Shown: positions 1 through 11,256, counted from the first letter of the stretch. The stretch is DNA of 64,000 nucleotides from Gammaproteobacteria bacterium (GCA_947469285.1 CANIOW010000017.1:1-64000); one strand, 5' to 3'. Notes: generated by a model not told the origin, from the letters alone. Translations and numbers: made by a program.

Positions 1-2690
<2,690 letters not shown>

Positions 2691-2707
<17 letters not shown>

Positions 2708-3536
2708 CTTGGGCTTCCTGCTGGATGACAGTGACAAATAGGCCCACAGTCACATCGTCCGGTGACGGGGTTTCCGTGGCTGGGGCCGTGTCTGCGGCGG
2801 CCAGCAACCGCTGGCTGAGTTCCATAAAATTGGCACTGCGGCGGTTCAGCGCGGCCGTGATTTCCCGTGCCTTGCGCGCATTCATGGGTTGAGACAGCGC
2901 CAACTCCTGATAAAGCACTGGCTCTTGGGTGTCGTCGGCGGCGGCAATGATGGCGCCGGCGACCACCTTAAGCTTGCGGCCGATTTCCAGCAGGGTGGCT
3001 GGTGAGGAGCGCGGGTCAATGATGGTACGACTGAGCGGGAAGAATTGATCGGCGTGGCGTTCGACTACCGCGCCGCGGTCCAACAGTTCCTCCAGCATGG
3101 CGCGCGGGGGAATGTCGCCAGAGTAGGCACGCGCCAGACGGGTGAAACTGCGTTCGCCTTCATAGGGGAGTCCGCGCGGTTGGCCCGCCGCGGTCAAAAA
3201 AGTAGCGTCCGTATGCCAGCCGAGCAACACGCGGTTGGAGCGCTGTCGCTGCCAGGCATAGCGCGTTTCGGGCTTGGCGGGGTTGCGCAGCAGTCGGCTG
3301 ACCTCCTGTCGAGTGAGTCCAGTCTGCGCTGCAATGCGTGACACGTTCACCTTGCGCCCGTCGCGGGTCGCCTGTCGCGCCGACTCCTGAACGAACACCC
3401 ACTTCAAGGCTTGATACAGTTCCGGTACGCCGAGCCCTTGCTCCAGCAGTAGGGTGGCCAGCGGTTGTAGCGCACCGAGCGCCGCGTCCGCGGCAAAGGC
3501 GCTGGCATTGGATGCCTTTTTGGGGGGAATGCCCAT
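2691..3536 (-). CDS. DUF6502 family protein with HTH-like N-terminal region
   Basis: 281-residue protein of unknown function. The N-terminal third (LATLLLEQGLGVPELYQALK, then VNVSRIAAQTGLTRQEVSRLLR) reads like a winged or classical helix-turn-helix, so a DNA-binding role is possible but inferred. The middle (F.RLARAYSGDIPPRAMLEELLDRGAV) is typical of DUF6502. It ends in DDVTVGLFVTVIQ, resembling the GACLFLFTEP end of its neighbour, which supports paralogy. It is the first gene of a two-gene leftward unit. Two hairpins lie between its start and the ppiC gene upstream. Confidence 0.75.
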
Positions 3537-3555
3537 GTCACCATCATACTGCCGA

Positions 3556-3629
3556 ACCGCTATTCAGCGGTGGCGGGCAGCAGGCCCAACGCCATGAACC
3601 TCACTAACTAGCGCGGTCTGGCGTTGGGC
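3556..3629. other. Two adjacent inverted repeats between ppiC-like gene and DUF6502 pair
   Basis: A small perfect hairpin (ACCGCT, loop ATTC, AGCGGT; 3556-3571) is followed by an 11-bp perfect inverted repeat (GCCCAACGCCA at 3584-3594 and TGGCGTTGGGC at 3619-3629, 24-nt loop). Neither has a T tract, so they are not textbook intrinsic terminators. They may end or stabilise the ppiC-like transcript or separate it from the DUF6502 genes. Confidence 0.5.
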
Positions 3630-3640
3630 AGCGTCGGCGA

Positions 3641-4549
3641 TTACTTGGTTTCAGGTACCGGGGTCGGCACGGGTGCGGTCACCGGACCTGTCACTGGGGC
3701 GCCTCCGTCCACAGGCGTGGGTACCTTGATTTCGTGGCGTTCGATCTTGGTGTTTTTCTGTAGCGATTCGACGTACTGACCGACGCGCTTTTGTTCCACC
3801 GACGGCGCGATTTGGTCCTTGACCTGCTCGAACGGCGGCGGCGGCGGAGTGGCGCGTACGCCGGTGCGCAGAATGATGTGCCAGCCGAACTGACTCTGCA
3901 CGGCGGTGTGGGTGTATTCGCCATCCTTCAGTAGGGCCACCGCAGCCGAGAATGGCTTCACCATCTGCTCCGGTGGGAACCAGCCCAGATCACCACCCTT
4001 AGCGGCAGATCCTGTGTCCTTGCTGTTAGCGGTGGCCAGGGTGGCAAACTTGGCGCCCTTCTCCAGCTGCGCGATCAGCTCCTTGGCCTTGGCTTCTTCA
4101 TCGACGAGGATGTGCGAGGCTTGGAACTCTTCTTTCGGCATCTTGGCGACGAGCGAGTCGTATTCCGCCTTCAGTTCCGTGTCCGTCGGCTTGGCGTCCT
4201 TGAAATGGGCGGTCACTGCGGCACGGGCCAGAACCTGCATGCGCACCAGTTCAAGCTGGGCGGCGGTCTTGGGGTCCTTGGCGAGGCCTTGTTTTTCGCC
4301 TTCATGGGCCACGACGGCGAGTTTTAGCAGCGAATCAACGATTTGGTCGCGTTGTTCTACTGGTAAATCCGCAAAATTTTTGCCACCCGCCTGAGCCTGG
4401 GCAAAGGCATCGAGTGCCTCGGCTGAGACGGGTTGTCCGTCAATATGCGCAATGGCGGGGCGTGCATCGGCGGCCTTGCCTGTGCCGGAATGGCAGGCGG
4501 CCAGAACCAGCGCTCCGCTGGCGGTCATCAACAAGGCGAGCTTCTTCAT
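3641..4549 (-). CDS. Parvulin-type peptidyl-prolyl isomerase lipoprotein
   Basis: Probable periplasmic folding catalyst for exported or outer-membrane proteins. The N-terminus MKKLALLMTASGALVLAAC is a lipoprotein signal with the modified cysteine at residue 19. A SurA-like N-terminal helical region precedes one rotamase domain (ASHILVDEEAKAKELI, then KGGDLGWFPPEQMVKPFS, then QFGWHIILR). The C-terminus is a Pro/Val/Thr-rich tail. It is the last gene of the apparent yciB-bolA-ppiC operon, 39 bp after the bolA-like gene. A PpiC/PrsA-like role is known for the family; the substrate is unknown. Confidence 0.88.
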   Translation of the reverse strand: MKKLALLMTASGALVLAACHSGTGKAADARPAIAHIDGQPVSAEALDAFAQAQAGGKNFADLPVEQRDQIVDSLLKLAVVAHEGEKQGLAKDPKTAAQLELVRMQVLARAAVTAHFKDAKPTDTELKAEYDSLVAKMPKEEFQASHILVDEEAKAKELIAQLEKGAKFATLATANSKDTGSAAKGGDLGWFPPEQMVKPFSAAVALLKDGEYTHTAVQSQFGWHIILRTGVRATPPPPPFEQVKDQIAPSVEQKRVGQYVESLQKNTKIERHEIKVPTPVDGGAPVTGPVTAPVPTPVPETK

Positions 4550-4588
4550 GGAGGTCCTCAGAGGGTACAGTGGAAATCGGGAGACAGC

Positions 4589-4888
4589 TTAACCTGTCCC
4601 GGCCTCGGCAGCGGTGAGGGCCTCAATGGACAGGGCATGAATGTCCTGCGGTAAGAGGTCGGCCGCGGCCGTATAAACCAGTCGGTGCCGGGCGAGCTTG
4701 GGCACGCCGGCAAAACGTTCTGACACCACCCGCACGCGAAAGTGCCCGGCACCGCCGGCGGCACCGGCGTGGCCGGCGTGATGCTGGCTGTCGTCGACCA
4801 CCCAGCTGCTGCCGGGGCCAAAGTGCTGTTCCAGCAGCGCTAGCAAGGCAGCTGGCCGTTGTGGGGCGGCCAGTGGCATGCGGGTCAT
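4589..4888 (-). CDS. BolA family protein
   Basis: 99-residue BolA/IbaG-type protein. Family members work with monothiol glutaredoxins in Fe-S cluster handling and in stress-related morphology control. The C-terminal signature KLARHRLVYTAAADLL followed by IHALSIEAL is seen, with H-rich segments (DDSQHHAGHAG) where the family carries ligand histidines. The ATG overlaps the yciB stop by 4 bp (ATGA), which indicates translational coupling. Whether it is BolA or IbaG cannot be decided by eye. Confidence 0.88.
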   Translation of the reverse strand: MTRMPLAAPQRPAALLALLEQHFGPGSSWVVDDSQHHAGHAGAAGGAGHFRVRVVSERFAGVPKLARHRLVYTAAADLLPQDIHALSIEALTAAEAGTG

Positions 4889-5442
4889 GGCGTGCCGCCG
4901 GGAGTTTCGGGCGGTTCGATCGGTGACGCGTGTCGGCTCAACCAGAACATTTGCAGCACTGCAAAAGCCAGCACCACACCCACACTGGCGAGCTTCCAGT
5001 TGGCCCAGGCGTCACGGCTAAAGTGCAGGACAAGCACGGCGTTGATCGCGGCCAGGACCAGAAAAAACACGGCCCAATGCAGGCTGGCCCACTGCCAGAC
5101 GGCCCGCGGGGCCTGCAACTGGGCGCCCAAAGTGCGTTGCAACAAGGGTTGCGCGCCGACCACCGTACTCAAGCCAAACACCGTGGCGAACAGCACGTAC
5201 AGCACGCTGGGCTTCCACAGGATGAAACGCTCGTCGTGGACATACAGGGTGAGTCCGCCGAATAGTAGGACGAGCGCAGCGGTGGCAAGCAACATGCTGC
5301 TGATTTTACGGCGGGTGAACCATTGCCACGCCAGTTGCAGCACGGTGGTGATAATCAGCACCGTGGTGGCCGCGTAGATTCCCAGCCATTTGAACGACAC
5401 AAAGAACAGTAGGATGGGGATGAGATCGTAGAGTGCCTGCAT
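4885..5442 (-). CDS. yciB: Septation protein A homologue, inner-membrane YciB
   Basis: 185-residue inner-membrane protein with about five hydrophobic spans. The N-terminus MQALYDLIPILLFFVSFKWLGIYAAT is characteristic of YciB/IspZ, as are the LTLYVHDERFILWKPSVLYVLFA and NAVLVLHFSRDAWANWK regions. In Shigella and E. coli the protein is linked to cell division and envelope integrity. It heads a leftward unit with bolA and the PPIase gene. Its start lies only 20 bp from the start of divergent yciO. Confidence 0.93.
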   Translation of the reverse strand: MQALYDLIPILLFFVSFKWLGIYAATTVLIITTVLQLAWQWFTRRKISSMLLATAALVLLFGGLTLYVHDERFILWKPSVLYVLFATVFGLSTVVGAQPLLQRTLGAQLQAPRAVWQWASLHWAVFFLVLAAINAVLVLHFSRDAWANWKLASVGVVLAFAVLQMFWLSRHASPIEPPETPGGTP

Positions 5443-5447
5443 CCCCG

Positions 5448-5453
5448 TATGAT
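5448..5453 (+). promoter_or_regulatory. Candidate -10 box for yciO, possible leaderless transcript
   Basis: TATGAT ends 9 nt before the yciO ATG (5463), and no Shine-Dalgarno-like sequence lies between. No good -35 is seen 16-18 nt upstream. If used, the mRNA would begin at or a couple of bases before the start codon. Confidence 0.3.
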
Positions 5454-5462
5454 ACCTGTCCT

Positions 5463-6083
5463 ATGAGCCAGTTGTTTCTCCTGCACCCCAAGGATCCCCA
5501 GCGGCGGCTATTGCGCCAGGCGGCAGAGACGCTGCGCAAGGGGGGGGTGATTGTCTACCCCACCGACAGTTGCTATGCCCTGGGTTGTCATTTGGGGGAC
5601 AAGGAAGCCATGGAGCGGTTACAGCGCATCCGCCAGACCGACAAACACCATCACTTCACGCTGGTCTGCCGGGACCTGTCCGAGATCGCGCGCTACGCCA
5701 AGGTAGGCACCTGGCAATATCGGTTACTCCGGGCACACACCCCCGGCCCCTATACGTTTCTGCTGGAGGCCACCCGGGAGGTGCCGCGGCGGCTGCAGCA
5801 CGCCAAACGCTCGACGATCGGCATCCGCATTCCCGACCATCCGGTACCCCAGGGGCTCTTGGCAGAACTAGGTGAGCCCATCATGAGCAGTACCCTGTTA
5901 CTGCCGGGTGAAGACTACCCGTTGACCGACGCTACCGAGATCTACGAGCGTTTACAGCATGTGGTGGATCTGGTGCTTGATGGGGGGCATTGCGGGCTGG
6001 AACCGACCACCGTGGTCGACTTGGCCGGGGACGCCCCGGTAGTGGTTCGGGCGGGGAAGGGCGACACCACGCATTTCCGCTGA
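5463..6083 (+). CDS. yciO: YciO/Sua5-YrdC family protein
   Basis: The protein starts MSQLFLLHPKDPQRRLLRQA and carries GGVIVYPTDSCYALGC, the nucleotide-binding signature of the YrdC/Sua5 fold. This family includes the threonylcarbamoyl-AMP synthases of the t6A tRNA pathway; YciO is a paralogue with weak or uncertain activity. The ATG at 5463 is preferred over the frame start at 5433 because it matches the known YciO N-terminus. Residues such as STIGIRIPDHP and SSTLLLPGED are typical. It is followed 22 bp later by the M50 protease gene. Confidence 0.9.
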   Translation: MSQLFLLHPKDPQRRLLRQAAETLRKGGVIVYPTDSCYALGCHLGDKEAMERLQRIRQTDKHHHFTLVCRDLSEIARYAKVGTWQYRLLRAHTPGPYTFLLEATREVPRRLQHAKRSTIGIRIPDHPVPQGLLAELGEPIMSSTLLLPGEDYPLTDATEIYERLQHVVDLVLDGGHCGLEPTTVVDLAGDAPVVVRAGKGDTTHFR

Positions 6084-6093
6084 GCGAGCAGCG

Positions 6094-6099
6094 TATAAT
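6094..6099 (+). promoter_or_regulatory. Perfect TATAAT just before the M50 protease gene
   Basis: A consensus -10 hexamer sits 6 nt before the ATG at 6106, with no ribosome-binding site in between. Transcription from it would start at about the first base of the start codon. The -35 region is poor, so this remains a candidate. Confidence 0.4.
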
Positions 6100-6105
6100 C
6101 CGCCG

Positions 6106-6783
6106 ATGGACTTCAACAGCATCTTGCAGCAGGTCGCCGTGATGGCGCTCCCCGTGCTCACGGCCATTACCTTGCACGAGGTAGCGCATGGTTGGGCGGC
6201 TCGCCGCTGTGGAGACCGTACCGCCGAGGCGCAAGGTCGGCTCAGTCTGAACCCGCTCCGGCACGTCGATCCCATGGGGACGGTGCTGGTGCCAGGGGTG
6301 TTGCTCCTGCTAGGGGCGCCGTTCCTGTTTGGCTGGGCCAAGCCGGTGCCGGTTAACCCCAACCGTTTTCGCCATTACCGTCAGGACTGGGTCAAGGTGG
6401 CTGCCGCCGGCCCCGCGTCCAATCTGGTCATGGCGTTGTTGTGGGGTCTGTTGCTGGTGGCCGTGGTGCGACTGTTCGGGGCGGGCCTGGATGCCCAGCC
6501 GTACGGGCGCTGGCTGGCCGCTATGAGCCAGTTCGGCCTGCAGTTTAATGTGGTGCTCGCCGTCTTCAATCTGTTGCCCATTCCACCGCTCGACGGTGGT
6601 CGAGTACTGACGAATCTTCTGCCACCACGCAGTGCGCTAGTGAAAGTGCTGGAAGCCATTACCCCTTACGGCCTGTTTATCGTCATGGGGCTAGTGGCAA
6701 CCCGTCTCTTGGGCGTATTGATTAGCCCACCGATTGATTGGGTGCTCGATGGTTTCAATGCGGTGTTGTCGTGGCTGATCTGA
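6106..6783 (+). CDS. Site-2 protease family (M50) membrane metalloprotease
   Basis: 225-residue integral membrane protein. The zinc motif HEVAHGW (HExxH) is in the first span and the second metal-ligand motif NLLPIPPLDGGRVL is near residue 155, the hallmark of compact M50 proteases. About five to six hydrophobic segments are seen. No PDZ domain is present, so it is of the YwhC-like minimal type rather than RseP. Its place between yciO and trpS is common in this part of gammaproteobacterial chromosomes. The substrate is unknown. Confidence 0.9.
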   Translation: MDFNSILQQVAVMALPVLTAITLHEVAHGWAARRCGDRTAEAQGRLSLNPLRHVDPMGTVLVPGVLLLLGAPFLFGWAKPVPVNPNRFRHYRQDWVKVAAAGPASNLVMALLWGLLLVAVVRLFGAGLDAQPYGRWLAAMSQFGLQFNVVLAVFNLLPIPPLDGGRVLTNLLPPRSALVKVLEAITPYGLFIVMGLVATRLLGVLISPPIDWVLDGFNAVLSWLI

Positions 6784-6808
6784 TGCCAGGTTCTCTGAGG
6801 TACACCGC

Positions 6809-8026
6809 TTGAGTAGTTCCAATAATTCTTCGCGTCGGGTTTTGTCCGGGATGCGCCCTACGGGGCAGCTCCATTTGGGCAACTACCACGGCGCCCTAAA
6901 AAACTGGGTTGAGCTGCAATACCAGTATGAATGCTACTTCTTCGTGGCGGACTGGCACGCCTTGACCACTGGCTACGAGGACACCTCGCAGTTGGAAGAG
7001 AACGTTTGGGAGATGGTCATCGACTGGCTGGGGGCGGGTCTCAATCCGGCTGCCTGTACGCTGTTTATTCAATCGCGGGTCCCTGAACACGCGGAGTTGC
7101 ATTTGCTGTTATCGATGGTCACACCTCTCGGTTGGCTGGAGCGCGTACCAACCTACAAAGACCAGCAGGAACAGCTACGTGAAAAAGACTTAGCCACCTA
7201 CGGTTTTTTGGGATATCCATTGCTGCAGAGCGCCGACATTTTGATCTACCGCCCGCAATTCGTGCCGGTTGGGGAAGATCAGGTGGCGCACGTGGAGATT
7301 ACCCGCGAGATCGCGCGTCGCTTCAATCACCTGTACGGACGGGAACCCGATTTTGAAGCTAAATCGGCCAGGGCGGTGAAACAACTCGGTGGGCGCACGG
7401 CAGATCTCTACCAACAGTTGCGTAAAGCATGGCAGCAGCAGGGTGATGGTGAAGCGCTGGCGCGGGCACGCGCTCTGCTTGAGGGCAATACCCAGCTGAC
7501 GCTCGCCGATCGTGAGCGTTTGCTCGGTTGGCTCGAGGGCAGCGGCCGTTCTATCCTGCCGGAGCCCGAGGTGCTGCTTACCGCCACGCCGAAGGTGCCT
7601 GGGCTCGACGGGCGCAAGATGTCGAAGAGCTATGGCAACACCATTGGGTTGCGCGAAGAGCCAGACAGCGTGGTCAAAAAACTCAAAGCCATGCAGACCG
7701 ACCCGGCGCGCGCCCGCCGAACCGACCCCGGTGATCCAGGCAAGTGCCCGGTGTTTGATCTGCACCGGATCTACTCCACTGCCGACACCCAGGCTTGGGC
7801 CGCAGCAGGGTGCCGCAGCGCGGGCATTGGTTGTCTTGAGTGCAAGAAACCGCTCATTGATCGTGTGGTCGAGGAAGTGACCCAGATCCGTGCCCGAGCG
7901 GTTGAATATGCTGGCAACCGTGATCTGGTCCGCAGCATCATTGCCGAGGGCTGCGAGAAAGCCCGCGATGTCGCTCGTGAGACGATGACCGAAGTGCGCA
8001 GTGCCATGGGACTGGAATACCGGTGA
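6809..8026 (+). CDS. trpS: Tryptophanyl-tRNA synthetase
   Basis: Charges tRNA-Trp. The start is TTG at 6809, supported by TGAGG at 6796-6800. The class I motifs are HLGN (residues 22-25) and KMSKS (270-274). At 405 residues it is about 70 longer than E. coli TrpS; the extra segment lies between about residues 182 and 248, before KMSKS, as in the long-type enzymes of several proteobacteria. Its stop overlaps the scpA start by 4 bp, so trpS, scpA, scpB and the rluB-like gene form one coupled unit. Confidence 0.96.
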   Translation: MSSSNNSSRRVLSGMRPTGQLHLGNYHGALKNWVELQYQYECYFFVADWHALTTGYEDTSQLEENVWEMVIDWLGAGLNPAACTLFIQSRVPEHAELHLLLSMVTPLGWLERVPTYKDQQEQLREKDLATYGFLGYPLLQSADILIYRPQFVPVGEDQVAHVEITREIARRFNHLYGREPDFEAKSARAVKQLGGRTADLYQQLRKAWQQQGDGEALARARALLEGNTQLTLADRERLLGWLEGSGRSILPEPEVLLTATPKVPGLDGRKMSKSYGNTIGLREEPDSVVKKLKAMQTDPARARRTDPGDPGKCPVFDLHRIYSTADTQAWAAAGCRSAGIGCLECKKPLIDRVVEEVTQIRARAVEYAGNRDLVRSIIAEGCEKARDVARETMTEVRSAMGLEYR

Positions 8027-8982
8027 GCGAACTGACCCCCGAACTGGAAGTGGTGACGCCGCCTGTCCAACAGGAAATGCCATTTGCCATTGTTGACGGC
8101 GAACCCATGAGCGAACCACCGCGGGATCTTTATATTCCGCCGCAGGCGCTGAAGGTGTTCTTGGAGGCCTTTGAGGGGCCGCTGGACCTGTTGCTGTATC
8201 TCATTCGGCGGCAAAATCTGGATGTACTGGATATCCCAATCGCGGAAATTACGCGTCAGTACATGGAATATATTGACCTGATGCAGGGCCTAGAGCTCGA
8301 GTTGGCTGGTGAATATATGCTGATGGCGGCGATGCTCGCCGAGATTAAATCACGCATGTTGTTGCCACGGCCTGCCGCCGCGATGACCGAGGAGCATGAC
8401 CCGCGTGCCGAGCTAGTGCGGCGTCTGCAGGAGTACGAACGCTTCAAGCAAGCCGCGGAGGAGATAGAGACGTTGCCGCGGCTGGAGCGTGACGTCTTTG
8501 TCGCCACGGTAGAGCTCACCGAACGCAAAGTGGTGCAGATCGTACCCACGGTGTCACTGCAGGAAATGCTGCTGGCATTCAAAGACGTCATTCAGCGCGC
8601 TTCGATGTTCGCTAGTCATCACGTGGCTCGCGAGCGTTTGTCGGTCCGCCAGCGCATGAGCGAGATGTTGCAGCGCTTGCAGCCAGGCACATTCCTTGAT
8701 TTTCTCCAGCTGTTCGAAGTGAGCGAGGGTCGGATGGGGGTGACTGTCACCTTCGTTGCGTTACTCGAATTGCTGCGCGAAGGCTTGGTAGAGTTTGTGC
8801 AGACTGAAGCCTATGGGCCCATTCATGTACGGCCGGCTACCGCGCCGCGTGATTGGGCAGAGGCGGTGACGGCAGTGGTGGCGGTGGGTGCACGGGATGC
8901 GCCCATTTCACCCGTGGAACCGGTGTTCGAACAACCCGTGACTGTATCCCCGGCGGCCTCCGCCAATGACAACGGATTTTGA
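8023..8982 (+). CDS. scpA: Segregation and condensation protein A
   Basis: Kleisin subunit of the SMC-ScpAB condensin. After a 40-residue non-conserved leader the kleisin core begins (VFLEAFEGPLDLLLYLIRRQNLDVLDIPIAEITRQ), followed by the middle linker and a C-terminal winged-helix domain (MGVTVTFVALLELLREGLV). It begins with GTG overlapping the trpS stop. The partner ScpB is encoded immediately downstream. The long N-terminal leader might mean a later start such as ATG 8107, but coupling favours the GTG. Confidence 0.95.
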   Translation: MSELTPELEVVTPPVQQEMPFAIVDGEPMSEPPRDLYIPPQALKVFLEAFEGPLDLLLYLIRRQNLDVLDIPIAEITRQYMEYIDLMQGLELELAGEYMLMAAMLAEIKSRMLLPRPAAAMTEEHDPRAELVRRLQEYERFKQAAEEIETLPRLERDVFVATVELTERKVVQIVPTVSLQEMLLAFKDVIQRASMFASHHVARERLSVRQRMSEMLQRLQPGTFLDFLQLFEVSEGRMGVTVTFVALLELLREGLVEFVQTEAYGPIHVRPATAPRDWAEAVTAVVAVGARDAPISPVEPVFEQPVTVSPAASANDNGF

Positions 8983-8990
8983 GGGCGCCC

Positions 8991-9677
8991 ATGATCGAGT
9001 CCAATGACCTGCAGAATGTCTGCGAAGCCGCCTTGCTTGCCGCGGGTCGACCGCTCACGGTGGTGGAGATCGTCGAGTTATTCGACGAGGCTGAGCGCCC
9101 TGGGCCGGAACAGGTGCGTATGACCCTAGAGCGATTGGCAGAGAGTTACGCCGCGCGTGGCATTGAGTTACTCGAAGTCGCCAGCGGCTTTCGTATTCAG
9201 GTACGCCCGTCGGTAGCGGCTCTGGTTTCGCGTCTGTGGCAAGAGCGTCCCGCTAAATATTCGCGTGCCTTGCTCGAAACACTCGCCCTGATCGCCTACC
9301 GTCAGCCGATCACGCGCGGGGAAATCGAGGATATCCGCGGAGTGGCGGTGAACCCGAATATCATCCGCACCTTGGTCGAGCGCGGCTGGATTCGCATCGT
9401 GGGTCATCGCGAGGTACCAGGGCGGCCCGAGCTGCTCGGTAGTACGCGTGAATTTCTCGACTATTTCAGTCTAAAAAGTCTCGATAACCTGCCGACATTG
9501 GCGCAGTTGCGTGATGTGGAAAATCTGGGCGTACAGCTGGAGTTCCCGGAGACGCAAGCGCCGTTGGTGGCCAATGACGCGGCGGTTGCTGATGAGCCAG
9601 CGGTAGTCGAGGCAGACCCGGTGGTCGTGTTGGAAACGAGCGAGTTACCTGACGACGCTGCAGGCGAAGTGATTTGA
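8991..9677 (+). CDS. scpB: Segregation and condensation protein B
   Basis: Dimeric winged-helix partner of ScpA in the condensin complex. The ATG at 8991 (MIESNDLQNVCEAALLAAGRP) is chosen because GAGGG lies five bases before it; an in-frame TTG at 8979 would add four residues. The core motifs ALLETLALIAYRQPITRGEIE and RGVAVNPNIIRTLVERGWI are diagnostic. An acidic, low-complexity C-terminal tail follows. Its stop overlaps the start of the next gene. Confidence 0.95.
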   Translation: MIESNDLQNVCEAALLAAGRPLTVVEIVELFDEAERPGPEQVRMTLERLAESYAARGIELLEVASGFRIQVRPSVAALVSRLWQERPAKYSRALLETLALIAYRQPITRGEIEDIRGVAVNPNIIRTLVERGWIRIVGHREVPGRPELLGSTREFLDYFSLKSLDNLPTLAQLRDVENLGVQLEFPETQAPLVANDAAVADEPAVVEADPVVVLETSELPDDAAGEVI

Positions 9678-10483
9678 GAATCCAGAAAGTCCTGTCCGCT
9701 GCGGGCGTCGCTTCGCGGCGCCAGGTAGAGACCTGGTTGGTGCAGGGTCGGCTGACGGTCAATGGTCAAGCTGCTGCGCCTGGTCAGCGCTTGGGTCCGA
9801 AAGATGTCGTGGCGTTGGATGGGCGGCGGCTGCGGTTGGCGGCTGCCGGCCCGAGCGGTACGCGCATCATTGCCTACCACCGCGCGCCAGGGGAGCCGGC
9901 CCGTGCAGCGGATGCCCCGGAGGGCGTGACGCCTGCGGAAGAGCGCTTACCGAAAGTGCAAGGCGCTCGTTGGTTGCCGCTTGGGGCGATGGCGCCCTCC
10001 GATGGTGGGCTGGAGCTGTTTACCACCGACGGCGCCTTACGTGCAGCCGTGTCGAAGCGGGCCAGTGACCATGAAACGCATTTTGCCGTGCGTGTACGGC
10101 GCTTGCCGACGACCGCTGAGCTGACCCAGTTGGTGCCCGCCGCCGCCGCCGCTAATCCGCCGTTTGCGGTGCTCAGTTGTGTGCCGGAGCCTGGCGATGG
10201 TGCGAACGCCTGGTTGCGCGTGGTGGTACGCGGTGCCCGGGCACGGGACTTGCGCGCTGCGCTCGCCTCCATTGGGGTGGATGTGGGCCGCTTAATGCGT
10301 ACCCAGTTCCTTGGTTTCGCCTTGCCGCGCACGCTTGCGCGCGGGCGCAGCGTGGATCTCGAACTGGAAGAGGTGGCGGCCGTTTGTGCTGGCGTGGGCT
10401 ATGGCGTCGTGCAAATCGGCGGCTGGCAATCGAATGAGCCACCAGTCACGCCACGACCGGCCCGACCTAAAAGAAAGAGATAA
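9674..10483 (+). CDS. RluB/RsuA-like S4 protein lacking the catalytic Asp
   Basis: The position after scpB and the N-terminal S4 RNA-binding domain (MRIQKVLSAAGVASRRQVETW...GRLTVNG) mark it as the RluB 23S rRNA pseudouridine synthase. The catalytic loop GRLDxNTxGLLLFTTDG is degenerate: here residues 104-120 read GAMAPSDGGLELFTTDG, with Ala107 where the invariant Asp should be. The NKPxG motif is also lost (HRAPGEP). A basic tail (PARPKRKR) follows. It is probably catalytically inactive and may act as an RNA-binding or assembly protein. The TTG start overlaps the scpB stop. Its last 85 bp overlap convergent yciK. Confidence 0.85.
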   Translation: MRIQKVLSAAGVASRRQVETWLVQGRLTVNGQAAAPGQRLGPKDVVALDGRRLRLAAAGPSGTRIIAYHRAPGEPARAADAPEGVTPAEERLPKVQGARWLPLGAMAPSDGGLELFTTDGALRAAVSKRASDHETHFAVRVRRLPTTAELTQLVPAAAAANPPFAVLSCVPEPGDGANAWLRVVVRGARARDLRAALASIGVDVGRLMRTQFLGFALPRTLARGRSVDLELEEVAAVCAGVGYGVVQIGGWQSNEPPVTPRPARPKRKR

Positions 10484-11175
10484 GGCGCAACGATCGTCTC
10501 CGGCAGCGGTAGACGATCGCGGTTCTCTCCTGGATAGGCTTGGGCGCGCAGGGCGGTGCGCACAGCCCCGGGGTTGAGACAGTTCACCCGCACTTGACCG
10601 TCGTTTTCCAGTTCGTCTGCGAGCACCTGCGACAGGCCTTCGATACCGAACTTCGACACGGCATAGGCACCCCAGTAGGCCCGGCCTTTACGTCCCACGC
10701 CACTTGAGGTGAAAACCACACTCGCGTCGCTGCTGGCCTTGAGCAAGGGCAAACACACATGGGTCAGTGCGAAGGCGGCAGTGAGGTTCACATGCAGGAC
10801 GCGTCCGAAGGTGGCCACGTCATAGAGTTCCACTGGCGCCCGTGTGCCGAGGATCGCCGCATTGTGCACCAGCCCATCCAGCCGCCCGTACTCGCGCTGT
10901 AAGGAGTCAACGAGGGCGTCATATTCGCCAGCCGGTGCTGTTTCCAAGTTCAGTGGTGCCAGCGCTGGCGCGGGACCACCAGAAGCAACGATTTCGTCGT
11001 GTACTTTTTCAAGTTTGCGCAGGGTCCGGCCAAGCAGTACCACGGTAGCCCCATGGCAGGCCAAAGCCAGTGACAAGGCTTTACCGATCCCATCCCCGGC
11101 TCCTGTGACCAGAATCACCCGGCCGCTCAGGGCATCGATAGGGGCTTGATAGTCGCGAAGTGTCTGGCTGTCCAT
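10399..11175 (-). CDS. yciK: Short-chain dehydrogenase/reductase, YciK type
   Basis: 258-residue classical SDR with the cofactor motif TGAGDGIG, the NAG-like VHNAAILG, catalytic Ser in FTSSGVG and YAVSK. The start region (LSGRVILVTGAG) and the end (GRGVTGGSFDCQP) fit the YciK group, whose substrate is unknown. It is the last gene of the leftward ubiG-gph-squalene-synthase-like-yciK group, 81 bp after the preceding gene. Its C-terminal 28 codons overlap the rluB-like gene on the other strand. Confidence 0.85.
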   Translation of the reverse strand: MDSQTLRDYQAPIDALSGRVILVTGAGDGIGKALSLALACHGATVVLLGRTLRKLEKVHDEIVASGGPAPALAPLNLETAPAGEYDALVDSLQREYGRLDGLVHNAAILGTRAPVELYDVATFGRVLHVNLTAAFALTHVCLPLLKASSDASVVFTSSGVGRKGRAYWGAYAVSKFGIEGLSQVLADELENDGQVRVNCLNPGAVRTALRAQAYPGENRDRLPLPETIVAPYLFLLGRAGRGVTGGSFDCQPPICTTP

Positions 11176-11256
11176 GGGTGTCCGTGGCTAATGAAACAGA
11201 AGGTGATGCAGGATGCATGGCGGTCGGGCAGCGTGCCGTGCAGTGAAAGGGGCGAA

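Noticed and set aside
7190-8119. 309-codon minus-strand frame over trpS
   Set aside because: Antisense of trpS, no recognisable motif.
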